In this document: positions 1 through 5,991 of the stretch, one piece after another
How the letters are laid out: each line of letters begins with the position of its first letter
Position numbering within the stretch: the stretch's first letter is position 1
Assembly: GCA_014763835.1 (NCBI GenBank)
Contig: JACXUQ010000073.1
Span: 1 to 6,644, forward strand
DNA from: Thiotrichales bacterium
GTDB lineage: Bacteria; Pseudomonadota; Gammaproteobacteria; Thiomicrospirales; Thiomicrospiraceae
Direction: 5' to 3'
DNA: 6,644 nt
Notes under the pieces: model-generated
Database searches by the model: none
Seen by the model: only the letters and a program-made list of their open reading frames with translations
Told to the model about the DNA's origin: nothing
Made by a program: the position numbers and the translations under genes

Positions 1-531
1 GACCGCGCCACCGCCGGCCTGCAGATTCTGGCGCACAGCAAAGGCATGGCGCAGACCTTTACCCGCCTGTTCAGCGAACGCCAAATCCATAAACGCTATC
101 TGGCGATAGTGCACCACTGCCCGGCCGACAACGCCATCACCCTGACCACACCGATTGACGGCAAGCCGGCCGTCAGCCATGTGCGCGTCCTCGATTGCAA
201 CAGCACCCTGCCATTGGCGTTGCTGGAAGTGGACATCGAAACCGGGCGAAAACACCAGATTCGCAAACATCTGTCGGAAATCGGCTGCCCGATTGTCGGC
301 GACCGGCTCTACGGAGATGAAGCACTCGACGCTGACTTACAAAACAAACTGGCACTGACGCAACGCCCCGACCTGCAGCTCACCGCCTACCGCTTGAACT
401 TTGATTGTCCGCTAAACCATCAACCGGTAAACCTGATCTTGGAACAACCCGACTGGGCGATGCAGCCGGCGCTATTGGCCTGTTTCAAGCCGGAGAAACT
501 CAATGTTACGTCGCTATCGCTTCCCGCTTAA
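1..531 (+). CDS. RluA-family RNA pseudouridine synthase, 5' partial
   Basis: The frame is open from base 1 to a TAA at 529-531, giving 176 residues of the C-terminal part of the catalytic domain. The first codon reads Asp, followed by RATAGLQIL. This matches the RluA-family HRLDxxTSGL motif, so that Asp is probably the catalytic nucleophile and the HRL is just outside the window. Further family signatures are KRYLAIV, IDGKPAVSHVRVL (strand of the core fold) and the conserved GRKHQIRKHLSEIGCPIVGD block followed by RLYG near bases 244-312. Known members isomerise specific uridines of rRNA or tRNA to pseudouridine in the cytoplasm. The target cannot be assigned: the N-terminus, where an S4 domain would separate RluC/RluD types from RluA/TruC types, is missing. 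The last 29 bases overlap the following HIRAN gene, suggesting co-transcription. An internal ATG at base 46 is not a credible start because it would remove the catalytic motif. Confidence 0.93.
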   Translation, partial: DRATAGLQILAHSKGMAQTFTRLFSERQIHKRYLAIVHHCPADNAITLTTPIDGKPAVSHVRVLDCNSTLPLALLEVDIETGRKHQIRKHLSEIGCPIVGDRLYGDEALDADLQNKLALTQRPDLQLTAYRLNFDCPLNHQPVNLILEQPDWAMQPALLACFKPEKLNVTSLSLPA

Positions 532-916
532 AGGCAGCTATTACTACGACGCCCAGGCCGCTTACGAAGCCGGCCTGTTGAAAATCGGCAGCCCGCTTGA
601 AATCATCGCCGAACCCGAGAACGAACATGACGCCAACGCCCTGCAAATCTGGCTCAAATCGGGGATGAACGAAACCACCGGACAACATCTGCTAGGTTAC
701 GTTCCACGCCAGCTTGCGCGCGTTTGGCGGTCGATATTTGCTGCTCACCCCCAATACCAACTGCAGCTCACCCATATCGCGCTGCAAGGAAAATGGCTGC
801 ACCTGCAATGCGGCTTGACACTGCAATTGAACTGGCGCCAACGACTGCTGACGCGCCTATGGCTCATCTGGTTGCGTCTAACGCCTACTTCACGGAATTT
901 CCCGAAGTCAACCTAG
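503..916 (+). CDS. small stand-alone HIRAN-domain protein
   Basis: This encodes 137 residues. The HIRAN fold covers about residues 8-82: a GSYYYDA opening, LLKIGSPLEIIAEPENEHD (about 25-43), DANALQIWL, then GYVPRQLARVWRSIF (65-79). The pattern G...L..G..L.L..EP.N.hDxnAi...GYVPR..A is the family signature. HIRAN domains occur in Rad5/HLTF helicases, where the domain binds the 3'-OH end of single-stranded DNA, and as short bacterial proteins of unknown role. The rest (83-137) is unassigned; residues 114-126 are rich in Leu/Trp with scattered Arg and could form an amphipathic helix. The ATG lies inside the upstream pseudouridine synthase gene, with GGAG at 492-495 seven bases before it, so the start is well supported and translation is probably coupled. 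I see no enzymatic motif, so function is inferred only as nucleic-acid binding. Confidence 0.85.
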   Translation: MLRRYRFPLKGSYYYDAQAAYEAGLLKIGSPLEIIAEPENEHDANALQIWLKSGMNETTGQHLLGYVPRQLARVWRSIFAAHPQYQLQLTHIALQGKWLHLQCGLTLQLNWRQRLLTRLWLIWLRLTPTSRNFPKST

Positions 917-918
917 TC

Positions 919-927
919 TGCTAAAAT
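919..927 (+). promoter_or_regulatory. probable extended -10 promoter of the exonuclease gene
   Basis: TGCTAAAAT fits the extended -10 consensus TGnTATAAT with one mismatch. The -35 position (about 899-904, TTCCCG) is poor, which extended -10 promoters tolerate. Transcription would start near 933-935, giving a leader of only about 24 bases before the ATG at 958. No terminator is visible between the HIRAN stop at 916 and this site, so readthrough from upstream is also possible. Confidence 0.5.
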
Positions 928-938
928 CGGGCTTTTAG
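921..938. repeat. short inverted repeat over the -10 and start region
   Basis: CTAAAA (921-926) and TTTTAG (933-938) are exact inverted copies separated by six bases. The stem is all A/T except the end pair, so it is a weak RNA hairpin; as DNA it could be a repressor site overlapping the -10. GTTAAC, itself a palindrome, follows at 938-943. It may be coincidence. Confidence 0.3.
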
Positions 939-957
939 TTAACACAGCATACGCCTT

Positions 958-1836
958 ATGAACACCATGACACTCGAAGCCTGCGCGGCGCAACTCGACG
1001 CCTCCGACGACTATCAGGTTCTGCGCCGCTTCACCCCCAAAACCCAGTTTAACGCTCCCGCAGGCGACAAAACCCACAAGGTCTGCATTATCGATACCGA
1101 AACCACCGGATTGGACACGGAGGTGTGCGAAATCATCGAACTGGGCTATCAGATCGTCGAGTTCGATTCACAGGGACGTTTCTACCAGGTGTTGGCGGCG
1201 CGCAACTACCTCAACGAACCGCAGGGCGACATCTCCGCCGAAGTCACCAAAGTCACCGGCCTGACGCATGAAGACGTCAAAGGCCACAGCATTCCTTGGG
1301 ATGCGGTGGAGAACGAACTGAGTGACGTGCAATTTTGCGTGGCGCATAATGCCGCCTTCGACCGGCCGGTGGTAGAGCGTTACTCACCGGTGTTTGTCGA
1401 CAAAATCTGGGGCTGTTCGGTGGCGCAGATCGACTGGCTGGAACTGACCGATGTCGGCTCGCTCAGTCAGGAGTTTCTGTGCTGGAAAATCGGCCACTTC
1501 TTTTACGACGCCCACCGCGCCTTGGACGATGTGCAGGCGCTGACCGAACTGCTGTCGCGCACTGTGTCGGCCGAACAGCAGCCGGCTTTCCATTACCTGC
1601 TGCAGGCGGTGCGCATCGGCAAATCGCTGCTCAAAGCCACCGGCGCACCGTTTGAACTGAAGGACGATTTGCGCAAACGCGGCTACCGCTGGAACGTCGA
1701 GGAACGCGTCTGGCAGAAGATGTTCGACGACAACCAGCTGCAAGCCGAACTGGCATGGCTGATCGAACACAACACGCCCAATCCCAAAGTCATCAAACTG
1801 AAAGCGACCGATACCTTCTCGGTTCGTGCGCGCTAA
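958..1836 (+). CDS. DnaQ-like DEDDh 3'-5' exonuclease
   Basis: This encodes 292 residues with a complete DEDDh exonuclease domain at about 41-205. Exo I is IIDTETTGL with metal ligands Asp46 and Glu48. Exo II is AHNAAFDRPVVE with Asp135. Exo III is HRALDDVQAL with His186 and Asp191 in the H-x4-D spacing typical of the DEDDh class. These residues bind two metal ions and remove nucleotides from 3' DNA ends. Before it lies a 40-residue leader containing DDYQVLRRF, which I recall from similar stand-alone bacterial exonucleases. After it, about residues 228-272 form a small extra domain with the motif LRKRGYRWNVEERVWQK. It has no polymerase or helicase domain and lacks the architecture of the replicative epsilon subunit, so DNA repair or end processing is more likely than replication proofreading. 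There is no clear Shine-Dalgarno before ATG 958; a second in-frame ATG at 967 is possible. Confidence 0.92.
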   Translation: MNTMTLEACAAQLDASDDYQVLRRFTPKTQFNAPAGDKTHKVCIIDTETTGLDTEVCEIIELGYQIVEFDSQGRFYQVLAARNYLNEPQGDISAEVTKVTGLTHEDVKGHSIPWDAVENELSDVQFCVAHNAAFDRPVVERYSPVFVDKIWGCSVAQIDWLELTDVGSLSQEFLCWKIGHFFYDAHRALDDVQALTELLSRTVSAEQQPAFHYLLQAVRIGKSLLKATGAPFELKDDLRKRGYRWNVEERVWQKMFDDNQLQAELAWLIEHNTPNPKVIKLKATDTFSVRAR

Positions 1837-1845
1837 TAACCTCAC

Positions 1846-1886
1846 AAAAAGGCCGATAAAAACTCAACAGGCCGGGTCTGCCCGGC
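1846..1886 (-). terminator. probable terminator of the transpeptidase gene
   Basis: A perfect 6-bp stem, GCCGGG (1871-1876) with CCCGGC (1881-1886) around a 4-base loop, abuts the - strand stop codon. Read on the - strand it is followed eight bases later by TTTTT and later by a second TTTTT (complement of 1846-1850). The gap before the first T-run makes it imperfect. On the + strand only two T's follow the stem, so termination of the exonuclease transcript here is less certain. Confidence 0.5.
1863..1877 (+). repeat. 15-bp direct repeat, copy 1
   Basis: CTCAACAGGCCGGGT occurs here, entering the terminator hairpin, and again exactly at 3351-3365 within the 5' part of the same transpeptidase gene. 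The matches stop on both sides at exactly these bases. No known element is recognised. Confidence 0.45.
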
Positions 1887-3590
1887 TTACCACCCCGCTG
1901 AAACGCCTCTGCCACGACCATCGGAGGCCGCGTCACAACCTGCTTTGGCGCACACAATGAGCTGCACATCGCCCATATAGTTGTTGCGCGTGAGGTTATA
2001 TCCCATCAGTTCCAGCGAGGCTTTCACCTCTTCCGGCAATTCGGGGTTGTAGGCAATCTGGTCTTTGGGCAGCAGCTGGTGGTGCACCCGCGGCGCATCC
2101 ACCGCCTGCTGCGGCGTCATACCGGCTTCAAAAACATTCAGAATCACCTGAAATACCGACGTGATAATAGTCGAACCGCCCGGCGTGCCGACCACCATCG
2201 CAACCTCCCCATCTTTCAGCACAATGGTCGGCGACATCGAAGACAGCATACGTTTATGCGGCGCAATCTCGTTGGCCGTGCCGCCGACCACGCCGAAGAC
2301 ATTGGCCACCCCAGGTTTGGTGGAAAAGTCGTCCATTTCATTGTTCATCAGAAACCCGGCCTGCTCAATCACCACACCGCTGCCAAAAGGCATATTCAAG
2401 GTGTAGGTATTGGAAACTGCGTTGCCGTGCGCATCCACAATCGAAAAATGGGTGGTTTCCGGCAACTCGATTCTGCCGGGACGAATGGTTTCCGATTCGG
2501 AAATGGCGTCCCACAATACGCCTTGCGCGCGTTGCTGCAGATAAGCGTCGTCCAGCAGACGGCTCACCGGCACCTCGACAAAATCCGGATCGCCCAGAAA
2601 TTCGGCACGGTCGGCATAGACGCGTTTTTCCAATTCGGCGTAAAAGTGAGTTTTAAGCGCCTGTTCCGGCAGCTCCCGATTCTGTTTTAATTGCACTTGT
2701 AGATCGGGCTTCAATAACGCATACAGCTTGAGCAGCTGACCGATTGCAACGCCGCCGGAGCTTGGCGGCGGGGCCGAAAGCACCTCGCTCCCCTGCCAGT
2801 CAAAGCGCACCGGTTCGCGCCATTTGGCCCGATACGCCGCCAGATCGTCCAACGTGATCAAGCCGCCGTGGGCTTGCATCTGCGCAACCAGCGCTTTGGC
2901 GGTCTTGCCCTGGTAAAAATCCGCCGCGCCTTTATCGGCAATCCTTCTCAAGGTCTGGGCCAGTTGCGGTTGCTTAAACAGCTGACCGGCCTGCAAGCCG
3001 CCAAAAAAGTCGGAAAAGTTCAGCGCATCACGTGATTTGCCTTCAATCCATTGCTGGTACCAACGGCGGTTATCCGCCAGCGCCTGCGGCACTTCAAACC
3101 CCTGTTCGGCGTAGTCAATCGCATATTGCAGCAGGTTTTTCCACGGCTTTGAGCCGAAACGCTGGTGCGCCTGCCACAGTCCCATCACCGTGCCGGGCAC
3201 GCCGCTGGCCCGATACCCCACCAGCGAACGATAGGGAATCACTTCGCCCTGCTGATCCAGATACAGGTCCCTGAACGCCGCTTGAGGCGCGGTTTCGCGG
3301 TAGTCGAGGAAATAGGCTTGTTGCTTGGCTTGCAATTTTGTCTGTCCATTCTCAACAGGCCGGGTAAAAAGTGTCATAAAGCCACCGCCCCCCAGATTGC
3401 CGGCTTCGGGATAGGTCACCGCCAACACAAAACCGGCCGCCACCGCGGCATCCACCGCATTGCCGCCCTGTAACAGAACCTCTTTGGCCGCCGCCGCACT
3501 GAAACGGTCGGGCATGGCAACAGCCGCCGCCTGCACGCTGCCGATCTGCATCGACCACAGCGCACCCAATAACAATATACGCTTAAACAT
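1887..3590 (-). CDS. ggt: gamma-glutamyltranspeptidase (glutathione hydrolase), exported
   Basis: This encodes 567 residues, close to the 580 of E. coli Ggt. The enzyme cleaves the gamma-glutamyl bond of glutathione and transfers the group to water or an amino acid, usually in the periplasm. A signal peptide occupies about 1-21 (FKR, a hydrophobic stretch, cut after VQA). The precursor should self-cleave before catalytic Thr379 (ETTHFSIVD), leaving a large chain of about 22-378 and a small chain of 189 residues. By alignment to E. coli Ggt, key residues are Arg98 (carboxylate binding), Thr397 and Asn399 (TYTLN), Glu418 and Asp421 (NNEMDDFS), Ser450-Ser451 (MLSSMSP) and Gly471-Gly472 (TPGGST). 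The lid-loop region before the SSMSP motif is present. I chose ATG 3590 over an in-frame TTG at 3605 because GGAAAGG sits six bases upstream of it and the TTG would overlap this site. The gene is monocistronic by its flanking hairpins. Confidence 0.97.
   Translation of the reverse strand: MFKRILLLGALWSMQIGSVQAAAVAMPDRFSAAAAKEVLLQGGNAVDAAVAAGFVLAVTYPEAGNLGGGGFMTLFTRPVENGQTKLQAKQQAYFLDYRETAPQAAFRDLYLDQQGEVIPYRSLVGYRASGVPGTVMGLWQAHQRFGSKPWKNLLQYAIDYAEQGFEVPQALADNRRWYQQWIEGKSRDALNFSDFFGGLQAGQLFKQPQLAQTLRRIADKGAADFYQGKTAKALVAQMQAHGGLITLDDLAAYRAKWREPVRFDWQGSEVLSAPPPSSGGVAIGQLLKLYALLKPDLQVQLKQNRELPEQALKTHFYAELEKRVYADRAEFLGDPDFVEVPVSRLLDDAYLQQRAQGVLWDAISESETIRPGRIELPETTHFSIVDAHGNAVSNTYTLNMPFGSGVVIEQAGFLMNNEMDDFSTKPGVANVFGVVGGTANEIAPHKRMLSSMSPTIVLKDGEVAMVVGTPGGSTIITSVFQVILNVFEAGMTPQQAVDAPRVHHQLLPKDQIAYNPELPEEVKASLELMGYNLTRNNYMGDVQLIVCAKAGCDAASDGRGRGVSAGW
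3351..3365 (+). repeat. 15-bp direct repeat, copy 2
   Basis: This is an exact second copy of CTCAACAGGCCGGGT (see 1863-1877), in the same orientation. On the - strand it encodes the RPVE part of a segment before the conserved DYRETAP motif that is somewhat longer than in E. coli Ggt as I recall it. Confidence 0.45.
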
Positions 3591-3596
3591 AACCAA

Positions 3597-3603
3597 CCTT
3601 TCC
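3597..3603 (-). promoter_or_regulatory. ribosome binding site that fixes the ggt start
   Basis: On the - strand GGAAAGG lies six bases before the ATG at 3590-3588. It overlaps the alternative in-frame TTG (3605-3603), so the longer 572-residue reading is unlikely. Confidence 0.7.
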
Positions 3604-3623
3604 AAGATAGTCTGATGGATTCT

Positions 3624-3645
3624 CTACAATCCTACTGCAATCCTA
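3624..3645 (-). repeat. tandem 11-bp direct repeat upstream of ggt
   Basis: On the - strand TAGGATTGCAG is followed directly by TAGGATTGTAG, two 11-base copies differing at one position. The pair lies 34-55 bases upstream of the ggt ATG, where the promoter should be. The spacing is about one helical turn, as expected for side-by-side binding of a regulator. I find no convincing -35/-10 pair in this stretch, which fits either an activated promoter or my failure to recognise it. Confidence 0.55.
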
Positions 3646-3654
3646 TCCCAAAAT

Positions 3655-3680
3655 AAAAAACCGGCTGACGCCGGTTTTGT
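3655..3680 (-). terminator. intrinsic terminator of the chemoreceptor gene
   Basis: The stem CCGGC (3661-3665) with GCCGG (3670-3674) around TGAC is flanked by A6 on the left and T4 on the right, which extend the pairing. Read on the - strand, the stem is followed by TTTTTTATTTT, a strong U-tract, 18 bases after the chemoreceptor stop codon. On the + strand TTTTGTT follows, so it could act in both directions. Confidence 0.85.
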
Positions 3681-3697
3681 TCCACGCTACGGCCGCA

Positions 3698-5803
3698 TCA
3701 GCCTTTGGTTCTTCCCGGCAAGGCACGCACGCCCAAAACCGCCTGGGTTTTGAAAAAGGCCATTTCACGCGCCAAGCCCTGCGCCTGTTCGGCCATGCTT
3801 TCCGATGCCGCGGATGTCTGTTCAACCAGCGCGGCGTTCTGCTGGGTGGCGCTGTCGATGTCGTTGATGGCATTGTGCACCTGATGAACGCCGTTAGCCT
3901 GTTCCGCCGACGCGCGGGCGATCTGTTCGATCATGCCGCTGACCTGGGTAATCGCCGTTTTGATTTCACCCAGCATTTGACCCGACTCGCGGGCCAACTG
4001 CGAACCTTCCTGCACACGCAGGCTGCTTTCAGTAATCAAATCTTTAATGTCTTTCGCCGCATCGGCGGCTTTTTGCGCCAGACCACGCACCTCACCGGCC
4101 ACCACCGCGAAACCGCGGCCGTGCTCACCGGCACGCGCCGCTTCGACTGCCGCGTTCAGTGCCAGCAAGTTGGTTTGGAAAGCGATACTGTCAATCAGGC
4201 TGACAATCTCGTTAATGCGCTGGCTGGAACTTTCAATCGCATGCATCGCCTCAATCGTCTTGTCCATCACCGTTGCGCCATGCTCGGTTTTACGCTGCAC
4301 CTGTTGCGACAGCTTGGCGGCTTCGGTGGCCGAATCGGTATTGTTCTGCACCGCCGAATTCATCTCTTCCATGGTCGCCGAGGTTTCCTCGATTGCCGCC
4401 GCCTGCTGCTGCACGCGCTGACTCAGATCCAACGCACCTTTGGAGACTTCTTCCGAGGCGCCCGCAACAATATGGCTCGCCTCCAGCGCCTGCGTGACAA
4501 TACGCTCCAAATTGCCGATCGAACCGTTCAAACTCTCTTGGATCCTGTGCAAGGCGCCCGGATAAGAGCCGTCCATCTGACGCGTCAAATCACCGTTGCG
4601 CAACGCCTCCATCACCGACTGAATCGCCTGCATGGCGGCTTCCAGCGCATCCAGCGACTGGTTCACGTTCTGTTTAAGCAGATCGAAACTGCCGGCGGCC
4701 TGTGCGGCAACCCGCTGGGAGAAATCGCCCTGCGCCATCGCCTGCATCACGCCGTTGATCTGTTCGATAATCGTATTGGCGCTGCCCAGCGCACGCTCGA
4801 CCTGATGGCGGAAGCCTTCAGCCACGCGCCCGTCCATCTTCGCATCCAGGCGCCCGTCTTCCAACGCCTGCATGATTTTGCCCAGCTCGTTCATGGTAAA
4901 GGCGACGCTGTCGGCAGACGCGTTGACGCCGTCTTTGAGGCGTTGCAACTCGCCCACATACGGCCCCTGCATACGCAAAGCGAAATTGCCCTTGGCAATC
5001 GCATCGACCGTCGCATTGGCCTCCACCAAGGCGTCACTGACCTGTTCGATCATACGGTTAAACGCGACCGACGCCTGACCGATCTCATCCTCACGATGGA
5101 TGGTGATGCGGCGCGAGAAATCGCCTTCTTGCACCACCTGTTGCGATACCGCCACCAACTCGTTCATCGGTTCCAGCACCGCACGCAGAATCTTCCACGA
5201 CAGTAGCACGGCCGCCAACAAAATCAGAATGCCGATCACCACACTCAGCGTGAACACCGTCTCATAGTCACGTTCATGTTCGGCCTTCATCTCGGCGGCC
5301 ACATCAAGCTGCAGATTCACCAAGGCGCTGACGGCATCGGAAACCGGATCAATCACCTTGTAGAGGTCGCCCAAAGTGTACTGCGTGACACGATCCAGAT
5401 CCTGAGCGGCCACCGCGCCGAACAGCTCCTTCAACGAGCTGTCGGCCTGCACCATCAGTTTTTGCGCCTGGTTTGCCAATTCGGCCTCTTCGGGCGTCAG
5501 GGTCGTGGCCATATAACCGCTCCACTTCTGTTTAATCGTCGCCTCGGCCTGTTCGATATTGTTCTTGGCCTGCTCGAATGTCAGTTGGCCGTTACGCAGT
5601 TTATGGCTGGTATCCACGATATTGACCGCATACAAATCGGCGATATTCTTCAAATCCCGCAATGGCACAATACGGTCGGCGTAGAGCGTTTCAAACGACG
5701 CATTATTGTTTTTCATAATGCCGATACCGGCCACAATCAGAAATACAATCACACCCAGCATAAAGCCGATTAACATCATAAAACGGGATTTAATCGAGAT
5801 CAT
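3698..5803 (-). CDS. methyl-accepting chemotaxis protein with 4-helix-bundle sensor and HAMP array
   Basis: This encodes 701 residues. In order: a membrane helix (about 8-30); a periplasmic four-helix-bundle sensor (31-182, with motifs such as LYADRIVPLRDLKNIADLYA, YMATTLTPEEAELA and IDPVSDAVSALVNLQL); a second membrane helix (183-203); a canonical HAMP (204-258, Pro212 and Asp239-Glu240); four more HAMP-like units to about 436; then the cytoplasmic signalling hairpin. The hairpin tip, about 533-573 (IDSIAFQTNLLALNAAVEAA and GRGFAVVAGEVR), is the conserved contact with CheA and CheW. Probable methylation regions flank it, for example IEETSATMEE (471-480). The C-terminus (LPGRTKG) lacks the NWETF-type tether for CheR. 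The ligand is unknown. The ATG at 5803 has GGAG eight bases upstream (complement of 5812-5815). No che genes are nearby, so this is an orphan receptor; a hairpin terminator follows it. Confidence 0.96.
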   Translation of the reverse strand: MISIKSRFMMLIGFMLGVIVFLIVAGIGIMKNNNASFETLYADRIVPLRDLKNIADLYAVNIVDTSHKLRNGQLTFEQAKNNIEQAEATIKQKWSGYMATTLTPEEAELANQAQKLMVQADSSLKELFGAVAAQDLDRVTQYTLGDLYKVIDPVSDAVSALVNLQLDVAAEMKAEHERDYETVFTLSVVIGILILLAAVLLSWKILRAVLEPMNELVAVSQQVVQEGDFSRRITIHREDEIGQASVAFNRMIEQVSDALVEANATVDAIAKGNFALRMQGPYVGELQRLKDGVNASADSVAFTMNELGKIMQALEDGRLDAKMDGRVAEGFRHQVERALGSANTIIEQINGVMQAMAQGDFSQRVAAQAAGSFDLLKQNVNQSLDALEAAMQAIQSVMEALRNGDLTRQMDGSYPGALHRIQESLNGSIGNLERIVTQALEASHIVAGASEEVSKGALDLSQRVQQQAAAIEETSATMEEMNSAVQNNTDSATEAAKLSQQVQRKTEHGATVMDKTIEAMHAIESSSQRINEIVSLIDSIAFQTNLLALNAAVEAARAGEHGRGFAVVAGEVRGLAQKAADAAKDIKDLITESSLRVQEGSQLARESGQMLGEIKTAITQVSGMIEQIARASAEQANGVHQVHNAINDIDSATQQNAALVEQTSAASESMAEQAQGLAREMAFFKTQAVLGVRALPGRTKG

Positions 5804-5830
5804 TGTTCATACTCCAAATGAAAATACACC

Positions 5831-5845
5831 CTGCTATTAAAGCAG
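5831..5845. repeat. small hairpin in the chemoreceptor leader
   Basis: CTGCT and AGCAG form a 5-bp stem around ATTAA, about 28-42 bases upstream of the chemoreceptor ATG. It has no T-run on either strand, so it is not a terminator. The rest of the 188-base divergent gap holds the promoter described at 5924-5951. I found no sigma-28 type (TAAA/GCCGATAA) or good sigma-70 promoter for the chemoreceptor. Confidence 0.25.
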
Positions 5846-5910
5846 AAACGTATTAAAAAGAAATGACAAACAAACGCCCTGAAACAGCCATGCTGATAAC
5901 TACTGACGGA

Positions 5911-5927
5911 TGCAGAACTAGTCTGTA
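5911..5927. repeat. imperfect inverted repeat at the -35 region
   Basis: TGCAGA and TCTGTA are inverted copies with one mismatch around five bases (ACTAG). The repeat overlaps the proposed -35 of the DUF155 promoter and lies between two divergent genes, a usual place for an operator. It is short and may be coincidence. Confidence 0.25.
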
Positions 5928-5951
5928 CATTGCATGCTAACCCATTATAAT
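5924..5951 (+). promoter_or_regulatory. sigma-70 type promoter of the DUF155 gene
   Basis: A perfect -10 TATAAT (5946-5951) lies 16 bases after TGTACA (5924-5929), which matches four of six -35 positions. Transcription should start near 5958, leaving a leader of about 34 bases that includes GGAG at 5980-5983. Confidence 0.65.
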
Positions 5952-5991
5952 TTCATAAGAAACAACGACGCTTCAAAACGGAGTATGCGCC

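Noticed and set aside
1384..1845. 153-codon open frame on the - strand opposite the exonuclease
   Set aside because: It lies antisense to the catalytic Exo II to C-terminal region, and its composition is a mirror artefact.
1834..1859. GCCGATAA at 1852-1859, an exact match to the sigma-28 (flagellar) -10, with TAAT 14 bases upstream
   Set aside because: It would fire into the 3' end of ggt in antisense, the spacing is one base short, the -35 is incomplete, and an 8-base match is not improbable by chance in this length.
2079..2690. 203-codon open frame on the + strand opposite ggt
   Set aside because: It is a shadow of the transpeptidase gene, with no ribosome binding site and no family signature.
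3588..3605. TTG start giving a 572-residue transpeptidase
   Set aside because: The TTG overlaps the GGAAAGG site that serves the ATG at 3590, and the ATG gives a normal signal peptide beginning MFKR.
3677..5206. Long 509-codon open frame on the + strand opposite the chemoreceptor gene, and a further one at 5276-5773
   Set aside because: The opposite strand encodes an unmistakable chemoreceptor. The antisense product is a His/Arg/Leu-rich sequence with no recognisable domain, as expected from the mirror of GC-rich coil-encoding codons, and the 3677-5206 frame begins inside the terminator region.
5874..5889. GG-N10-GC pattern on the - strand upstream of the chemoreceptor, resembling a sigma-54 promoter
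   Set aside because: Only the GG and GC pairs and one or two flanking bases match; the TTGC and CACG parts do not.
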